Below are positions 1 through 8,340 of a stretch of DNA of 64,000 nt, piece after piece. The notes under the pieces are model-generated. The model was given only the letters and a program-made list of their open reading frames with translations, was not told where the DNA came from and made no database searches. A program made the position numbers and the translations under genes. The DNA is from Pseudonocardiales bacterium (GTDB taxonomy: Bacteria > Actinomycetota > Actinomycetes > Mycobacteriales > Pseudonocardiaceae), in the NCBI GenBank assembly GCA_019247305.1, contig JAFAPC010000125.1, positions 62,001 to 126,000 on the forward strand, written 5' to 3'. Position 1 is the first letter of the stretch. Each line of letters opens with the position of its first letter.

Positions 1-744
1 GCCAAATATTTCCTCAACGAACGGCCCTTCTATGCATTGCGGGCTCGCGGTTTTGGCACCAACGAAGATTACTTCCATACCTTCGACGAGATGGTGCACT
101 GCTACGTCCAGGCCATTCGCGGCAAGCAACCACATGGGCCATACGCCATCGCAGGTTATTCCTATGGCGGTATCATCGCGTTTGAGATCGCTAAGATGCT
201 CGAAGCGGCCGGCGAGCGCGTCGAGTTCCTGGGAATCTTCAACCTCCCACCACATATACAGAGTCGTATGCACGAAATTGATTTCGCCGAGGGTGCGGTA
301 AACCTGGCGTTCTTCCTGGCGATGGTTACCAAGGACCAGGCCGCGAAACTACCACAGCTATTCCGAAACAAGAATCTGCCCAGGGATGAAATAGCTGAGC
401 GCCTCGTCGACATGGCTCCAAAAGCACGCCTTGTCGAGCTCGACATCGATCTCGCCAAATTTTCCGCATGGGTGAACCTCGCGCAGTCGATGGTAGAGCT
501 CGGCCGTACCTATGAACCCTCAGGCACGGTGAGATCAGTCAGTGTGTTCTACGCCCACCCGCTCCATGGCACGAAAGAGGACTGGCTGAAATACCAGCTC
601 ATGGAGTGGGACAACTTCACCCGTGGCAAGAACCGTTATATCGACGTCGCAGGAGAGCACTACACGCTGATGGGCCCGCAACATGTGGCAAGTTTTCAAG
701 CGACCCTGCGGAAAGAGCTAGACCGGGCGTTGGGAGGCGACTGA
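1..744 (+). CDS. Thioesterase domain, C-terminal part of an NRPS/PKS-type protein (5' truncated by window edge)
   Basis: The reading frame is open from base 1, so the true start lies outside the window and 247 residues are visible. They form an alpha/beta-hydrolase thioesterase: the nucleophile elbow GYSYGG carries the catalytic Ser, and GEHYTLMG near the C-terminus supplies the expected catalytic His. Such domains release a thioester-bound product from a carrier protein by hydrolysis or cyclisation. It is the first of a run of co-oriented tailoring genes, which supports a terminal TE of a synthetase; a free-standing type II TE cannot be excluded because the upstream part is not seen. GC content is lower than in the cell-wall genes further right. 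Confidence 0.8.
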   Translation, partial: AKYFLNERPFYALRARGFGTNEDYFHTFDEMVHCYVQAIRGKQPHGPYAIAGYSYGGIIAFEIAKMLEAAGERVEFLGIFNLPPHIQSRMHEIDFAEGAVNLAFFLAMVTKDQAAKLPQLFRNKNLPRDEIAERLVDMAPKARLVELDIDLAKFSAWVNLAQSMVELGRTYEPSGTVRSVSVFYAHPLHGTKEDWLKYQLMEWDNFTRGKNRYIDVAGEHYTLMGPQHVASFQATLRKELDRALGGD

Positions 745-813
745 CCGCAGGTGCAGACGACCGGTCCGGTTCATGACAGAGCGCCGCTGATGACTAACAA
801 TGGAGAGGCAACC

Positions 814-1743
814 GTGCTTACCGGGAAGAAAATCCTCATCACTGGCGCCACGGGCCAGGTTGCCCGCCCGGTGGCCGAAGCTCTTGCGAAAAACAACGAG
901 GTCTGGTGCGTGGGCCGGTTCGGCGACGCCAGGGCGCGACAAGAGCTGCTCTCCCGCGGGATACGGACCTGGCGTTGGGACATGAGAACCGAGGGCCTCG
1001 ACGGTCTGCCGGACGACTTCACGTATATCATGCACTCGGCGTTCGACAGAGGCGACGGTAGCGACTTCGAGGAGAGCCTCGACATCAATTGCGGAGCGAT
1101 CGGCAGGCTGATGATGCACTGCCGGCGCGCTGAAGCCTTTCTGTTCGTCTCGACCGGTGCGGTCTACGCGCATCAGGGCCTCGATCACCGCTATACTGAA
1201 ACGGACGCACTTGGCGGGCAGGCGTTGTGGTTTCCCACCTATCCGATCGCCAAGCTTGCCAGTGAGGGAGCGGTACGTGCGCTGGCCACGGCGCTGTCCT
1301 TGCCTACGACGATTGCCCGGCTCAACGTCGCATACGGGCCATATGGTCACGGGGGTGTGCCGATGTTATTCTTGCAGAGAATTCTCGCCGGTCAACCGAT
1401 TGAGATTCCCCCCGTCGGGCAGAATTGGTGTAACCCGATCCATACGGACGACATCGTCCGGCAGGTCCCACTTCTGTGGAATGTGGCGACAGTACCGGCA
1501 TGTGTCGTAAATTGGGGTGGTGACGATGTCGTTGGAATCACAGACATGATGAATTACTTGGCACAGCTCAGCAGGACAGTTGCCACCTACGCACGAAAGG
1601 ACGCGACACGCGAGACGCACGCTTTTGACAATACCTTACGTAAATCACTCATAGGAAACTGTGCGGTAGGCTGGCAGGACGGCCTTCGCAGGACACTAGA
1701 AATTCATCTGCCCAACTTGGTGAGCACTGACTCGACGCGTTAG
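814..1743 (+). CDS. NAD-dependent epimerase/dehydratase (extended SDR)
   Basis: A 309-residue extended SDR. The nucleotide-binding motif GATGQVA lies close to the N-terminus, followed by the catalytic Ser in FVSTGAVY and the YPIAK (Y-x3-K) pair. The family acts on nucleotide sugars or on ketone/alcohol groups of small molecules. The GTG at 814 is chosen as start because GGAGAGG lies 6 nt upstream; in-frame alternatives at 751 (GTG) and 790 (ATG) have no comparable ribosome-binding site. It follows the thioesterase by about 70 nt and precedes the methyltransferase fusion, so a tailoring or sugar-modifying role in the same pathway is inferred. The substrate is unknown. Confidence 0.75.
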   Translation: MLTGKKILITGATGQVARPVAEALAKNNEVWCVGRFGDARARQELLSRGIRTWRWDMRTEGLDGLPDDFTYIMHSAFDRGDGSDFEESLDINCGAIGRLMMHCRRAEAFLFVSTGAVYAHQGLDHRYTETDALGGQALWFPTYPIAKLASEGAVRALATALSLPTTIARLNVAYGPYGHGGVPMLFLQRILAGQPIEIPPVGQNWCNPIHTDDIVRQVPLLWNVATVPACVVNWGGDDVVGITDMMNYLAQLSRTVATYARKDATRETHAFDNTLRKSLIGNCAVGWQDGLRRTLEIHLPNLVSTDSTR

Positions 1744-1834
1744 CGGGCCAAACGCGGCCATCCGGCCATGACGTCGTTGGACAGTCACCGTTGGTCTCAC
1801 CTCCCTTCGGACCGGTCCTTCCAGAAAGGAAAAA

Positions 1835-3250
1835 ATGTCTACCAACGCTGAGATTATCCAGGCATCATACTCCGCGTTCGCACGCGGCGACATCGACGCC
1901 GCTATGGAACCGTTCTCTCCCGCCATCGAGTGGACCCATCCCCATGGGACGAACGACTATGGACTTGGTGGCACCAAGAAAGGGCTGAAGCAGGTTCGGG
2001 ATTTCATGGCACAAGCTGGCCCCGTCTTCAGTGAACTTCGGCCAACACCCGAAGATTTTGTCGAATCAGGTGACCGCGTGATGGTGATCGGAGCGTACCA
2101 CCTGCGGGTTGCTCACAGTGAACAAACCCGCAAGGTACCGTTTGTCCACTCCTGGCGACTGGCTGACGGGAAAGTCACCCATTTCGAAGACTACCACGAC
2201 ACGGCCGGTGTTCGAACACTGCTGGGAACCAAAGAGGCCGGAATGTCTCCGCGGGAGCAGATCCTTCGACTTGGGCTCGGCTTCTGGAGCGCGAAGGCGC
2301 TCCTCGTCGCGGTGGAGCTTGGCGTGTTCACCGAACTGGCGGTGCAACCCCTGGACGCGGAGACCCTTCGGGTAAAACTTGGTCTACACGAGCGCAGCGC
2401 TCGAGATTTCTTCGATGCGTTGGTCGCACTAAAGGTACTTGATCGAGAGAATGGCTTGTACCGTAACACGCCAGCCAGCGCCGCCGTGTTGGACGAGTCA
2501 GATCCTGAACAATACTTGGGTGATTTGCTCCAGTTTATGAATAACCAGTCATACCCATCGTGGGGAAATCTGAAGCCTGCCTTGCAGACCGGGTTACCGC
2601 AAAATGATGCGAGAGACGGCGAGAGTGAGTTATTCGACGTTCTGTACCCGAATCCGGAACCGCTGCGGAACTTCCTGCGGGCGATGGCCTCTGGTGCGAT
2701 GGGTGCTATCCACGCGCTGGTGGAGCGCTTCCCCTGGGAGAAATACGCGACCGTCGCCGACGTCGGCTGCGCAAAGGGAGCGTTGTTGTCCCGGGTACTG
2801 CGCCGCCATCCCCACCTCAGCGGAGTCGGCCTGGATCTACCGCCAGTCGGCCCGATCTTCGCTGAAACAGCAGAGCAGTTCGGGCTCGTCGACCGGATGA
2901 GGTTCGTGGCCGGCAGCTTCTTTACCGACCCACTGCCCAGTGCCGACGTTATCGTGCTCGGCCATGTGCTGCACGACTGGGACCTGAAGACCAAACGGAT
3001 GCTGCTGGAAAAAGCCTACAAAGTATTGCCTGACGGTGGAACCGTCGTCATCTACGAATTCCTCATCGACGACGACCGCAGGCATAACACTCTCGGCCTG
3101 CTCATGAGCCTGCATATGCTGCTGGTAAGCTCGGGAGGCTTCGATTATACGGGAGCGGACTGTGTTGGTTGGCTCTCCGATGCCGGATTCCGTGACTGCT
3201 ACGTCGAGCACCTGTGGGGTCCGGAGTCGATGGTCGTCGGTACGAAGTGA
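1835..3250 (+). CDS. SnoaL-like / O-methyltransferase fusion protein
   Basis: The 471 residues fall into two parts. Residues 1-125 read as an NTF2/SnoaL-like cone domain (early NAEIIQASYSAFARGD, Trp/His-rich core, VPFVHSWRLADGKV near its end). Residues 140-471 read as a class I plant-type O-methyltransferase: a winged-helix dimerisation half, SAM motif I VADVGCAKG at about 307-315, and HVLHDW at about 377-382 with the likely general-base His. SnoaL-type domains act as polyketide cyclases, hydroxylases or isomerases, so the fusion could couple a ring or oxidation step to O-methylation. GAAAGGA lies just before the ATG. A sequencing-derived fusion of two genes is possible, but the linker is in frame and free of stops. 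Confidence 0.8.
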   Translation: MSTNAEIIQASYSAFARGDIDAAMEPFSPAIEWTHPHGTNDYGLGGTKKGLKQVRDFMAQAGPVFSELRPTPEDFVESGDRVMVIGAYHLRVAHSEQTRKVPFVHSWRLADGKVTHFEDYHDTAGVRTLLGTKEAGMSPREQILRLGLGFWSAKALLVAVELGVFTELAVQPLDAETLRVKLGLHERSARDFFDALVALKVLDRENGLYRNTPASAAVLDESDPEQYLGDLLQFMNNQSYPSWGNLKPALQTGLPQNDARDGESELFDVLYPNPEPLRNFLRAMASGAMGAIHALVERFPWEKYATVADVGCAKGALLSRVLRRHPHLSGVGLDLPPVGPIFAETAEQFGLVDRMRFVAGSFFTDPLPSADVIVLGHVLHDWDLKTKRMLLEKAYKVLPDGGTVVIYEFLIDDDRRHNTLGLLMSLHMLLVSSGGFDYTGADCVGWLSDAGFRDCYVEHLWGPESMVVGTK

Positions 3251-3322
3251 GTTCGGCGACGAAGTGAGTTCTGCGGAGACGGACCGCCCTCCCCACTGGT
3301 AGGTTTACACTGGTAGGTTTAC
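3242..3322. repeat. Two short tandem duplications after the methyltransferase gene
   Basis: ACGAAGTGAGTTC occurs at 3242-3254 and 3259-3271, the first copy spanning the stop codon of the preceding gene. ACTGGTAGGTTTAC is perfectly duplicated head-to-tail at 3295-3308 and 3309-3322. They look like slippage-type duplications in the 247-nt gap before the SDR gene; no function is evident. Confidence 0.7.
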
Positions 3323-3497
3323 ACGACGATGTTCCATCACGTGGTCAGTCGTTGCCGGGGGCGCCCTTCTTTCAGAGGGTGTCAGGTGCCGGGATGTACC
3401 AGGCGTCTACCCGGCAACCGACCTGCAGGGACGCCAGATCTGCGCCGCCAAAAGTGGCGATCAATCGAAGCTCCCGCTCACCCAGGAGGACACTGGC

Positions 3498-4256
3498 ATG
3501 ACGAGCCACACACCGAAGACCGAGTCACCAGTCGCGTTGATCACGGGAGGGGGAACTGGCATCGGCCGGGCCACGGCGGTGCGGCTCGCCGACCATGGCT
3601 GGCGCGTCCTGGTGACTGGGCGGCGCGAAACACCGCTGAAAGAGGTCGCCGCCCTGAGACCAACCATCAGTTACACCGTCGCCGACGTCACCGACGCCGA
3701 CCAAGCCCAGCAAGCAGTCAATCACGTCGTCACCAGCTACGGCCGGCTGGACGCGCTGGTCAACAACGCCGGAATGGTCGCGGCACCACCGTTGCATGCG
3801 GTCAATGTCGATGACCTGGCCCGGCTGTTCGGGGTCAATGTCTTTGCTCCCGCCCGTCTGGTCAGTCTGTGTCTTAATCATCTCGCCGAGACGGCCGGGT
3901 CGATCGTCAACGTCAGCAGCGCCGCCGCCCAGCGTCCCGCCCTGCGGACAGCCTTCTACGGGGCCAGCAAGGCCGCACTGGACTACCTCACCCGGTCGTG
4001 GGCGGTGGAGCTCGCGGACCGTCGTATTCGGGTCAACGCCGTGGCGCCAGGACCGACCGAGACATCCATCTTGGACGGCCTGCTCCCCGCTGACCAGCTA
4101 GCTCAGGTCAAGCAGAATCTCGTCGACAGCTTGCCGCTGCGACGCTCCGGCGAACCTGAGGAGGTCGCCCGCTGGATTCACGCCCTGGTTGATCCTGCAT
4201 CCAGCTGGGTCACCGGCCAGATCATCGCTGTCGACGGCGGTATGGCCATCCCCTGA
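3498..4256 (+). CDS. Classical SDR oxidoreductase, copy 1
   Basis: A 252-residue classical short-chain dehydrogenase: cofactor motif TGGGTGIG at the N-terminus, NNAG, catalytic Ser in IVNVSS, YGASK (Y-x3-K) and a C-terminal GQIIAVDGGMAIP ending typical of FabG-like proteins. It reduces a ketone or oxidises an alcohol with NAD(P)H; the substrate is not predictable. AGGAGG lies 10 nt before the ATG. It is nearly identical to the protein at 6919-7704, the main difference being a 9-residue segment missing before YGASK. The similarity starts about 28 nt upstream of the ATG and ends about 12 nt past the stop, so the gene was duplicated with its ribosome-binding site. Confidence 0.85.
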   Translation: MTSHTPKTESPVALITGGGTGIGRATAVRLADHGWRVLVTGRRETPLKEVAALRPTISYTVADVTDADQAQQAVNHVVTSYGRLDALVNNAGMVAAPPLHAVNVDDLARLFGVNVFAPARLVSLCLNHLAETAGSIVNVSSAAAQRPALRTAFYGASKAALDYLTRSWAVELADRRIRVNAVAPGPTETSILDGLLPADQLAQVKQNLVDSLPLRRSGEPEEVARWIHALVDPASSWVTGQIIAVDGGMAIP

Positions 4257-4285
4257 GGCCACGACCCAGATCAGAAAAGAGCAGC

Positions 4286-5320
4286 GTGATGGGCGACAAC
4301 CGTATTTTAATCATCGGGGCTGGCTTGACTGGACTCGCCCTCGCCTGCGGTCTGCGCGTCCGTGGCGTTGAGCCCGTTCTGGTCGAGCGGGCACCGATCA
4401 TCACCGAAGCTGGATGGGCTATCGGGCTCGGGCCCCGTCATCTCGTGGCGCTCGACCGGATCGGTCATGCCGATCGATCCGACTGGCCGCTTCAGCGGCA
4501 GGGCGCTCGCCTGTGGTTCGACGGCCACGGCACCCTCCTGCACGTCCTCGAGGAGACGGGGTTGCTCATTATCGGACGATCCGAGCTGCAACTCGCCCTC
4601 CTCGATCCGGTCCGTGACCTCGTCCGTACCGGCGTCACTCCCGTCGCGGTCGTCGATCACGGCGACCGGGTCGAGGTCGACTTCGACGACGGCACCCACG
4701 GCACCTTCGATGCGGTCATCGGAGCCGACGGCATCGACTCCTGGACCCGACGCCACATCCTGCACGGACCCGACGCCAGCTACGCCGGCTGCGCGGTCGT
4801 CCGGTTCCACCTTCCCAACACCGACAACCTCACCGTGATGAGCCGCGTCGATGTCGACGACGCCGCGCTCGTCTACTTCGTCATGAACGCAAGCAAGACC
4901 CTCCACGTCGTTGTGATCCTGCCTGGAGAGGAGAACAACCGGCGCGATTTCACCCTCGCCGAGCTCGCCAGGCTGTTCCCCACCGTCGAAGGCCCATCGC
5001 GCACCATCGTGACGGCCATGCAGGGCAACCCACTTCACTATTACGCCAACATCAACCAGGCCATCGTCGAACACTGGGTCAGCAATCGGATCGGCCTGAT
5101 CGGCGACGCCGCCCATGCCATGAGCCCTCTGCTCGGGCAAGGTGCCGGCGTCGGTTTCGAAGACGCCGCACTGCTCGCTGAACTTCTCACCCTACCCCAC
5201 ATGCCCACACCGCTCGCCCTCCAAAATTATGAACGCATCCGCAAACCCCTCGCCCACGCCGTGCAAGCTGAGTCCCACGCCCTGACCACCAACATCCTCC
5301 GCCGCCCCACAACTCCATAA
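4286..5320 (+). CDS. FAD-dependent monooxygenase (PHBH/UbiH-like)
   Basis: A 344-residue flavoprotein hydroxylase with all three group A motifs: GAGLTGLALA for the FAD ADP moiety, the DG motif AVIGADGIDS, and the GD motif IGLIGDAAHAMSP. These enzymes hydroxylate aromatic or polyketide substrates using NAD(P)H and O2. At 344 residues it is at the short end of the family, which often reaches 380-400. The start is ambiguous: a GTG at 4286 is directly followed by an ATG at 4289, behind a weak AAAAGAG. It sits 29 nt after an SDR, in the same direction, as part of the tailoring gene run. Confidence 0.8.
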   Translation: MMGDNRILIIGAGLTGLALACGLRVRGVEPVLVERAPIITEAGWAIGLGPRHLVALDRIGHADRSDWPLQRQGARLWFDGHGTLLHVLEETGLLIIGRSELQLALLDPVRDLVRTGVTPVAVVDHGDRVEVDFDDGTHGTFDAVIGADGIDSWTRRHILHGPDASYAGCAVVRFHLPNTDNLTVMSRVDVDDAALVYFVMNASKTLHVVVILPGEENNRRDFTLAELARLFPTVEGPSRTIVTAMQGNPLHYYANINQAIVEHWVSNRIGLIGDAAHAMSPLLGQGAGVGFEDAALLAELLTLPHMPTPLALQNYERIRKPLAHAVQAESHALTTNILRRPTTP

Positions 5321-5407
5321 CCACGCACGACAGTGTCCGCAACCCCAAATACCATCGTTAGCGCGCCAGTCAACAGCCTGGTCCCGCGCGAACCCGAAGG
5401 AGCCCGT

Positions 5408-5854
5408 ATGAGCGAAAAGATCGACTTTGCAGCCCTCAACCCCTCGGTCATCGCCCAGTTTCGCGCCAACGCGGGAAAGATCAACAATCCGTTCGGCGCT
5501 CCGATGTTGTTGCTAACCACCGTCGGAGCTAAGAGCGGCAAAACTCGCGTCAACCCGATGATGTACCGCACTGACGGTGACCGTTTGATCGTGTTCGCTT
5601 CCCATCATGGTGCACCCACTCATCCTGACTGGTATCACAACCTGGTGGCGCACCCTGAGGTCACGGTGGAGGTGGGTACCGAGGTTTGGGAGGTCACCGC
5701 TCAGACGGCGGTGGGGCAGGAACGCGAAAGGCTGTGGTCGGACGCTGTGGCGAAGTATCCCTTCCTTGCCGAACATCAAGCCGAGATCACCCGTCAGATC
5801 CCGGTGGTCATCCTCCAGCACCGCCAGGAGGGACCACCGTCAGCCCCCCACTGA
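5408..5854 (+). CDS. Deazaflavin (F420)-dependent nitroreductase-family protein, Ddn-like
   Basis: A 148-residue protein of the Ddn split-barrel family: it has the F420-type signature TTVGAKSGKTRVNPMMY, followed by HPDWYHNLVAHPEVTVEVG. Family members use the deazaflavin cofactor F420 for hydride transfer or bind it without known reaction. The ATG at 5408 is preceded by GAAGGAG and is preferred over an in-frame start at 5333 that lacks a Shine-Dalgarno sequence. In this cluster it could reduce a C=C or quinone-like intermediate; that is inference from context only. Confidence 0.78.
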   Translation: MSEKIDFAALNPSVIAQFRANAGKINNPFGAPMLLLTTVGAKSGKTRVNPMMYRTDGDRLIVFASHHGAPTHPDWYHNLVAHPEVTVEVGTEVWEVTAQTAVGQERERLWSDAVAKYPFLAEHQAEITRQIPVVILQHRQEGPPSAPH

Positions 5855-5983
5855 CAACGACGTGCTCGGGACCCCTATGGGCATCACACTCACTCAGGCT
5901 AAATGTTCCCCGGCGTGGCTCAGGATAAGCGCCAACGAAGCGGAAAAACGGCTCAAAGCGAAAAATGGAGAGAGCGGGGAATC

Positions 5984-6811
5984 ATGTCCCAAGAGAAAGC
6001 CAACCTCGTGTCCACGTCCGACGAAGTCAGCCGCCTTTATGATCGTTTCGCTGCTCAATGCGCCGCGTCCATGTTCGGTGACAGCATGAGTCTGCATCTC
6101 GGATATCGGGATGACCCTGACAGCGAGGTGTCTTTCAGTGAAGCGGCCGACCGACTAACCGATCTCATGACCGAGAAACTGAAGATCGGGTCTGGAAGTC
6201 ACGTCCTCGATGTCGGTTGTGGGGTCGGCGGACCTGGTGTGCGGATAGCCAGACTCACCGGTGCACGGGTGACCGGCATCTCGGTAAGCCAGGAGCAAAT
6301 TGCAGTCGCCAACTCCCTTGCGGAATCGGCGGGACTCGCTGAACGAGTGGTGTTCCAGCAGGCAAATGCGATGGAGATGCTGTTTCCAGCACAGTCCTTC
6401 GACGCTGCCATTGCTCTTGAATCACTTCCACACATGCCGGATCGTGGACAGGTGCTCACGCAGATTGGCCGGGCACTTCGGCCGGGAGGCCGGCTAGTCC
6501 TGACCGACTTGTTCGAGCGTGCACCAATCCCCGCCGCAAAGCAGCCTGCGGTGGACCGGCTGCTCAACAACTTCATGTCGACCCTGGTACGGGCCGAAGA
6601 CTACCCACCCTTGCTCCGGCATGCGGGACTGTGGTTCGAAGAGATTCTGGACATCAGCGAGCAGACGCTTCCCACGAGCTATGTCTGGCTGCAGTCGGAG
6701 CTTGAGACTATTATGTTTGGTGATGAGGTGACTGGTCGATTCGACGGAATCGACGTGATCATTCCGGAAGTGGGCTACCTTATGGTTGTGGCCAAGCGTC
6801 CGAAGAGGTAA
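5984..6811 (+). CDS. SAM-dependent methyltransferase, class I
   Basis: A 275-residue methyltransferase with motif I VLDVGCGVGGPGVRIA, acidic motif in VTGISVSQEQI and a post-motif LRPGGRLVLTDLF. The spacing resembles the RebM/sarcosine-dimethylglycine and C-methyltransferase group that acts on small natural-product substrates. The ATG at 5984 follows a purine-rich GGAGAGAGCGGGGA stretch; an in-frame ATG at 5903 would add 27 residues without homology-like sequence. Together with the O-methyltransferase fusion it gives the cluster at least two methylation steps. Confidence 0.8.
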   Translation: MSQEKANLVSTSDEVSRLYDRFAAQCAASMFGDSMSLHLGYRDDPDSEVSFSEAADRLTDLMTEKLKIGSGSHVLDVGCGVGGPGVRIARLTGARVTGISVSQEQIAVANSLAESAGLAERVVFQQANAMEMLFPAQSFDAAIALESLPHMPDRGQVLTQIGRALRPGGRLVLTDLFERAPIPAAKQPAVDRLLNNFMSTLVRAEDYPPLLRHAGLWFEEILDISEQTLPTSYVWLQSELETIMFGDEVTGRFDGIDVIIPEVGYLMVVAKRPKR

Positions 6812-6922
6812 ATGGTCGAACGATTCAGTGTACCCACTCTGGCCGACTACATCCACCGCAACTACCCGATTATGGACTACGTCCCCCCAGGCTCCCACTC
6901 ACCACGGAGGATACCGGCATGA
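6812..6922 (+). CDS. Possible 36-residue leader or translational-coupling peptide
   Basis: Directly after the TAA of the methyltransferase (6809-6811) an ATG at 6812 opens a 36-codon frame. Its TGA at 6920-6922 overlaps the ATG of the downstream SDR as ATGA. It begins MVERFSVPTLADYIHRNYP and no family is recognised. It has no Shine-Dalgarno of its own beyond the 3' end of the upstream gene. It could be a coupling peptide, the remnant of a gene lost when the SDR was duplicated, or chance. Confidence 0.25.
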   Translation: MVERFSVPTLADYIHRNYPIMDYVPPGSHSPRRIPA

Positions 6923-7716
6923 CGGGTCACCCACCGAAGACCGAGTCACCAGTCGCGTTGATCACAGGAGGGGGATCCGGCATTGGCCGGGCCACCGCGG
7001 TGCGGCTGGCTGACCATGGCTGGCGCGTGATGGTGGTCGGGCGGCGCGAAACACCGCTGAAAGAGGTCGCCGCCCTAAGATCAGCCATCAGCTACACCGT
7101 CGCCGACATCACCGACGCCGACCAAGCCCGGCAAGCAGTCGATCATGTCATCGCCGAGTACGGCCGGCTCGACGCGCTGGTCAACAACGCCGGAATGCTC
7201 GCGCCAACCCCGTTGTATGCGGTCAATGTCGATGACCTGACCCGGCTGTTCGGCGTCAACGTCTTCGCTGCCGCCCGTCTGGTCAGTCTGTGTCTCAATC
7301 ATCTCGCCGAGACGGCCGGGTCGATCGTCAACGTCAGCAGCGCCCTTTCCCAGCGTCCCGGCCTGCGGGCCGTCGTGTTCGATGCCAGCTGGGCCGGACT
7401 CTTCTACGGGGCCAGCAAGGCCGCACTGGACTACCTGACCCGGTCGTGGGCGGTGGAGTTCGCGGACCGTCGTATTCGGGTCAACGCCGTGGCGTCGGGA
7501 CCGATCGAGACACCGCTGGCGGATGGCCTACTCCCCGCTGACCAACTCGCTCAGGTCAAGCAGAATCTCGTCGCCAGTCTGCCGCTGCGACGCCCCGGCG
7601 AACCCGAGGACGTCGCTCGCTGGATCCACACCCTGGTCGATCCCGCATCCAGCTGGGTCACCGGCCAGATCATCGCCGTCGACGGCGGCATGGCCATCCC
7701 CTGACGCCACAACCCA
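6891..7716 (+). repeat. Duplicated ~0.8 kb segment (partner 3470-4268)
   Basis: From GCTCCC(G/A)CTCACC about 28 nt before the SDR start to the ACCCA about 12 nt after its stop, this segment matches 3470-4268 closely at the DNA level. It includes the Shine-Dalgarno and the sequence around the stop. The copies are direct repeats about 2.6 kb apart flanking the FAD monooxygenase, Ddn-like and methyltransferase genes. Recombination between them could delete those three genes. Confidence 0.85.
6919..7704 (+). CDS. Classical SDR oxidoreductase, copy 2
   Basis: A 261-residue paralog of the SDR at 3498-4256 with the same motifs (TGGGSGIG, NNAG, NVSS, YGASK, C-terminal VDGGMAIP). It differs by scattered substitutions and by a 9-residue longer stretch (VVFDASWAGL) before the catalytic Tyr, beside the substrate pocket. 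The flanking ribosome-binding site GGAGG is duplicated too. The pair may catalyse two related reductions, or one copy may be redundant. It is the last recognisable gene of the biosynthetic run; a truncated primase-like gene follows on the other strand. Confidence 0.85.
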   Translation: MTGHPPKTESPVALITGGGSGIGRATAVRLADHGWRVMVVGRRETPLKEVAALRSAISYTVADITDADQARQAVDHVIAEYGRLDALVNNAGMLAPTPLYAVNVDDLTRLFGVNVFAAARLVSLCLNHLAETAGSIVNVSSALSQRPGLRAVVFDASWAGLFYGASKAALDYLTRSWAVEFADRRIRVNAVASGPIETPLADGLLPADQLAQVKQNLVASLPLRRPGEPEDVARWIHTLVDPASSWVTGQIIAVDGGMAIP

Positions 7717-7945
7717 GGCCGATGATGCTCACCGGGTCGCGGGTCGCGGTGAGGGTCAGTCCCGTCCAGGAAGCCCCACCGCCGGGGGCGGGGCGGATGG
7801 GGCCTCCTGGTTTTCTCGAACACAGACCGAACGCCGGGAGGGGAAAGCCGGGGCCGGTCTGGTGCCCGCGCCGCGGGGAGCTGGGTCGATTCCAGCTGCC
7901 AGAGCCCGCGGTGCGGGGCCTGAGCGGGGCTCGCGTTAGTCCTGG

Positions 7946-8272
7946 TCACCGGGCCGTGTGTCGATAGCGGAGCGCCGCAGCGCATGAAGGAGAACCTGTT
8001 GCACGTGCTGGGCGGGGCGCAGGATCGAGGAGCACGCCGTAGGGGTGCTCGCTCCAGATCTCGTAGGCCTGGTCTGGGTCGGTGATCGGACTGTCCTGCC
8101 AGGTATCCGAGATGGGGCAGAGCCTGCTGGCGTTGTCCCGGCCGTGCCAGCGTCGGTCGGTTCCGAGGAAGGTGCCCGGGACCACGGGCCAGCCTCGGCG
8201 GGTGGCGCTGAGGGCGGCGCTGCGCAGCTCGATCCCGGCCACGGTCATCTTCTTGTTCTTGGTGCCGCTCAT
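7946..8272 (-). pseudogene. Truncated Prim-Pol (bifunctional primase/polymerase N-terminal)-like protein
   Basis: From an ATG at 8272 with GGAG nearby, 108 codons are open. Residues 15-82 resemble the N-terminus of actinobacterial DUF/Prim-Pol proteins (ATRRGWPVVPGTF, then ITDPDQAYEIWSEHPYGVLL). The similarity stops abruptly after YGVLL; the last 25 residues are low-complexity and the expected C-terminal two thirds are missing. It is the last gene of a minus-strand operon (8808-9032, 8341-8811) and its broken end faces the biosynthetic cluster, suggesting truncation when that cluster or its flank was rearranged. Family assignment is from pattern memory and moderate. Confidence 0.5.
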
Positions 8273-8340
8273 CGCTATCTCCGTGACAGGTCGAGTGCGG
8301 AGGAGGTGGGCCCGCAGGACACCGGCACCGTGGCGCGGGC

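Noticed and set aside
7879-7897. AGCTGG-GTCGATT-CCAGCT stem-loop resembling a tRNA T-arm
   Set aside because: The loop lacks the first T of TTCGA, and no acceptor, anticodon or D arm can be built around it; no tRNA gene or att fragment is supported.
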